A stretch of DNA of 8,523 nt, from the NCBI GenBank assembly GCA_016780605.1, contig JADHLS010000191.1, positions 1 to 8,523 of the forward strand. The letters are read 5' to 3'. A program made the position numbers and the translations under genes. The first letter of the stretch is position 1. Every line of letters starts with the position of its first letter. The DNA is from Reyranella sp. GTDB taxonomy: Bacteria > Pseudomonadota > Alphaproteobacteria > Reyranellales > Reyranellaceae. Shown here piece by piece: positions 5,502 to 8,523 of this stretch. Below the pieces are notes generated by a model. The model searched no databases. It was given only the letters and a program-made list of their open reading frames with translations, and was not told the DNA's origin.

Positions 5502-5912
5502 ATGAGCAGGGATGTGGCCTGGAAGGGCAGGCCCATAGACGAGATGAGTCGCGCCGAATTGATGGAGGCGCTGAAAACGGCCGTGCAGCTGTTGCAGTCT
5601 GTCAGCCCGAACTCCTTCATCCGTCCTGAGATCGAGGTCACCGAAACGCCAACCGGTACTGTCGTGGCGCGCACATTCAAGTGGGCGTTTATTCCCGCAG
5701 GCCATCTATGGTCCGACGAAGACCGTCGTTTCGTACAGACCAGACTGGACGCGCTTGCCGCCCGGTATGGGTTTCCGGGCGCGGTCGTGCGCTTCGGCAT
5801 CGATCGCATCGAGGTCGACGTGCCGAGACGGCTTCAGGTCGAACAGCTCCTCGCTCTGCAGGAGTGGCTGGCCTGCGAGAAGGACAGCCTAGACATATCC
5901 CAAGTGCCCTGA
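5502..5912 (+). CDS. hypothetical protein, 136 residues
   Basis: The ATG at 5502 follows AAGGTGG (5490-5496) and begins MSRDVAWKGRPIDEMSRAEL; an upstream in-frame extension to 5472 has no ribosome site. The protein opens with a 'WKGRPIDEMSRAELMEAL' segment and a helix through VQLLQS, then strands (RPEIEVTETPTGTVVARTFKWAFIP) and a helical section SDEDRRFVQTRLDALAARYG, another strand pair (GAVVRFGIDRIEVDVP) and a final helix (QVEQLLALQEWLA). It looks like a compact soluble alpha/beta protein with no membrane segment or known catalytic motif. I do not recognise its family. It lies 63 bases after the glycosyltransferase on the same strand and closes the cluster. Third-position G/C and internal structure make coding likely. 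Confidence 0.7.
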   Translation: MSRDVAWKGRPIDEMSRAELMEALKTAVQLLQSVSPNSFIRPEIEVTETPTGTVVARTFKWAFIPAGHLWSDEDRRFVQTRLDALAARYGFPGAVVRFGIDRIEVDVPRRLQVEQLLALQEWLACEKDSLDISQVP

Positions 5913-5977
5913 ACGAGCTTGTTGCAATGCTTGACGTCGACGTCCGCGAACACGCGCTGGGTTGAACAGCCAGCACT

Positions 5978-6095
5978 GTCGTTGGCGATGCGCGGCGCGC
6001 CGAGCACGACGTTGCGGCCCTCTGCCCAGCGTCACCTTCACCGAATTGGCGAGGATGTCGCCGCCGCGGATCATGCGTCGCGCACGAGGGCTTGC
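5978..6095 (-). pseudogene. fragment of a second groEL 5' end
   Basis: In the minus direction this stretch encodes RARRMIRGGDILANSVKVTLG, closely matching residues 13-32 of the intact GroEL next door, and then loses frame. At DNA level 5978-6077 aligns with 7641-7754 of the intact gene: a 51-base core (6027-6077 against 7704-7754) differs at 3 positions by my count. Relative to the intact gene it lacks 12 bases in frame (after 5994 or so) and 2 bases (near 6020), the latter causing the frameshift. No further GroEL sequence is recognised on either side. It is too short to be functional, and is the relic of a duplicated or recombined groEL copy lying in the same orientation. Confidence 0.75.
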
Positions 6096-6167
6096 TGGCG
6101 GCACGCGGCAAGTTCAGGAACTCACACCGCGGCTCGGGTTGAGTAACGCCCGGCCTTCGGCAGCGGC

Positions 6168-8370
<2,203 letters not shown>

Positions 8371-8443
8371 GGCGGCCTCCTCTGCGCGCTGGCGCAGCTT
8401 GTCGGGCGCCGCGCCTTTGGCCCGCCTCGTCGGCGGCCGGTCG

Positions 8444-8523
8444 TCAGGTGCGGCGATCGGCGACCAGGGCGGCCGTGAGCTCCAGCGGATCGATGCAGAC
8501 GACCTCGCTGCGCGTGCGCGGGG
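8444..8523 (-). CDS. C-terminal end of an unidentified gene (cut by window edge)
   Basis: Reading leftward from the window edge, one frame is open for 25 codons and ends at TGA (8444-8446), giving a C-terminus EVVCIDPLELTAALVADRRT. Nearly every codon ends in G or C (23 of 25), the pattern of the confirmed genes here, while the other two frames give low-complexity readings. It ends 73 bases before the 175-residue gene on the same strand, so it may be the first gene of the same operon. Too short to identify. Confidence 0.45.
   Translation of the reverse strand, partial: PRTRSEVVCIDPLELTAALVADRRT

Noticed and set aside
4632..5705. 357-codon minus-strand open frame opposite the glycosyltransferase
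   Set aside because: Antisense shadow: no recognisable domain, while the plus strand encodes a clear GT4 enzyme with EX7E and a ribosome site.

Overview
The window is GC-rich DNA with strong G/C third-position bias. Gene content points to an alphaproteobacterium, most likely Rhizobiales or a relative: an IbpA-type small heat-shock protein behind a ROSE-like RNA thermometer, a CTTGAC-type promoter, orphan CheY-like receivers and a solitary groEL. No tRNA, rRNA, CRISPR array, integrase or complete insertion sequence was seen.

Left part (1-2730) is a patchwork of accessory and decaying genes. It opens with the 3' part of a plus-strand gene resembling the C-terminal soluble domain of AI-2E-family permeases, closed by a clear intrinsic terminator (607-627). 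Next come a 51-residue very basic protein, a broken response regulator (minus, 891-1179) and the C-terminal third of an SLC13-type permease (minus, 1338-1862). Then follow three small genes: a coupled plus-strand pair (1977-2189, 2200-2424) and a minus-strand winged-helix-like gene (2403-2726) whose 3' end overlaps the pair. A gene-poor stretch (2727-3050) follows.

Central part (3051-5912) is a tidy plus-strand stress cluster: promoter, three-hairpin 5' UTR with the Shine-Dalgarno sequence buried in the last hairpin, hsp20, a single-domain response regulator, a GT4 glycosyltransferase and a 136-residue protein of unknown function. Strong hairpins sit between hsp20 and the regulator and between the regulator and the glycosyltransferase, so expression is probably graded along the cluster.

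Right part (5913-8523) is on the minus strand. Reading in the direction of transcription: the tail of an unknown gene (8444-8523), a 175-residue protein with one C-terminal membrane segment, and a full-length groEL (542 residues) with no groES next to it. Just beyond the groEL 3' end lies a decayed fragment of a second groEL 5' end, in the same orientation. The common theme of the intact genes is protein-folding and envelope stress, with heat-triggered translation of hsp20 as the best-supported regulatory feature.
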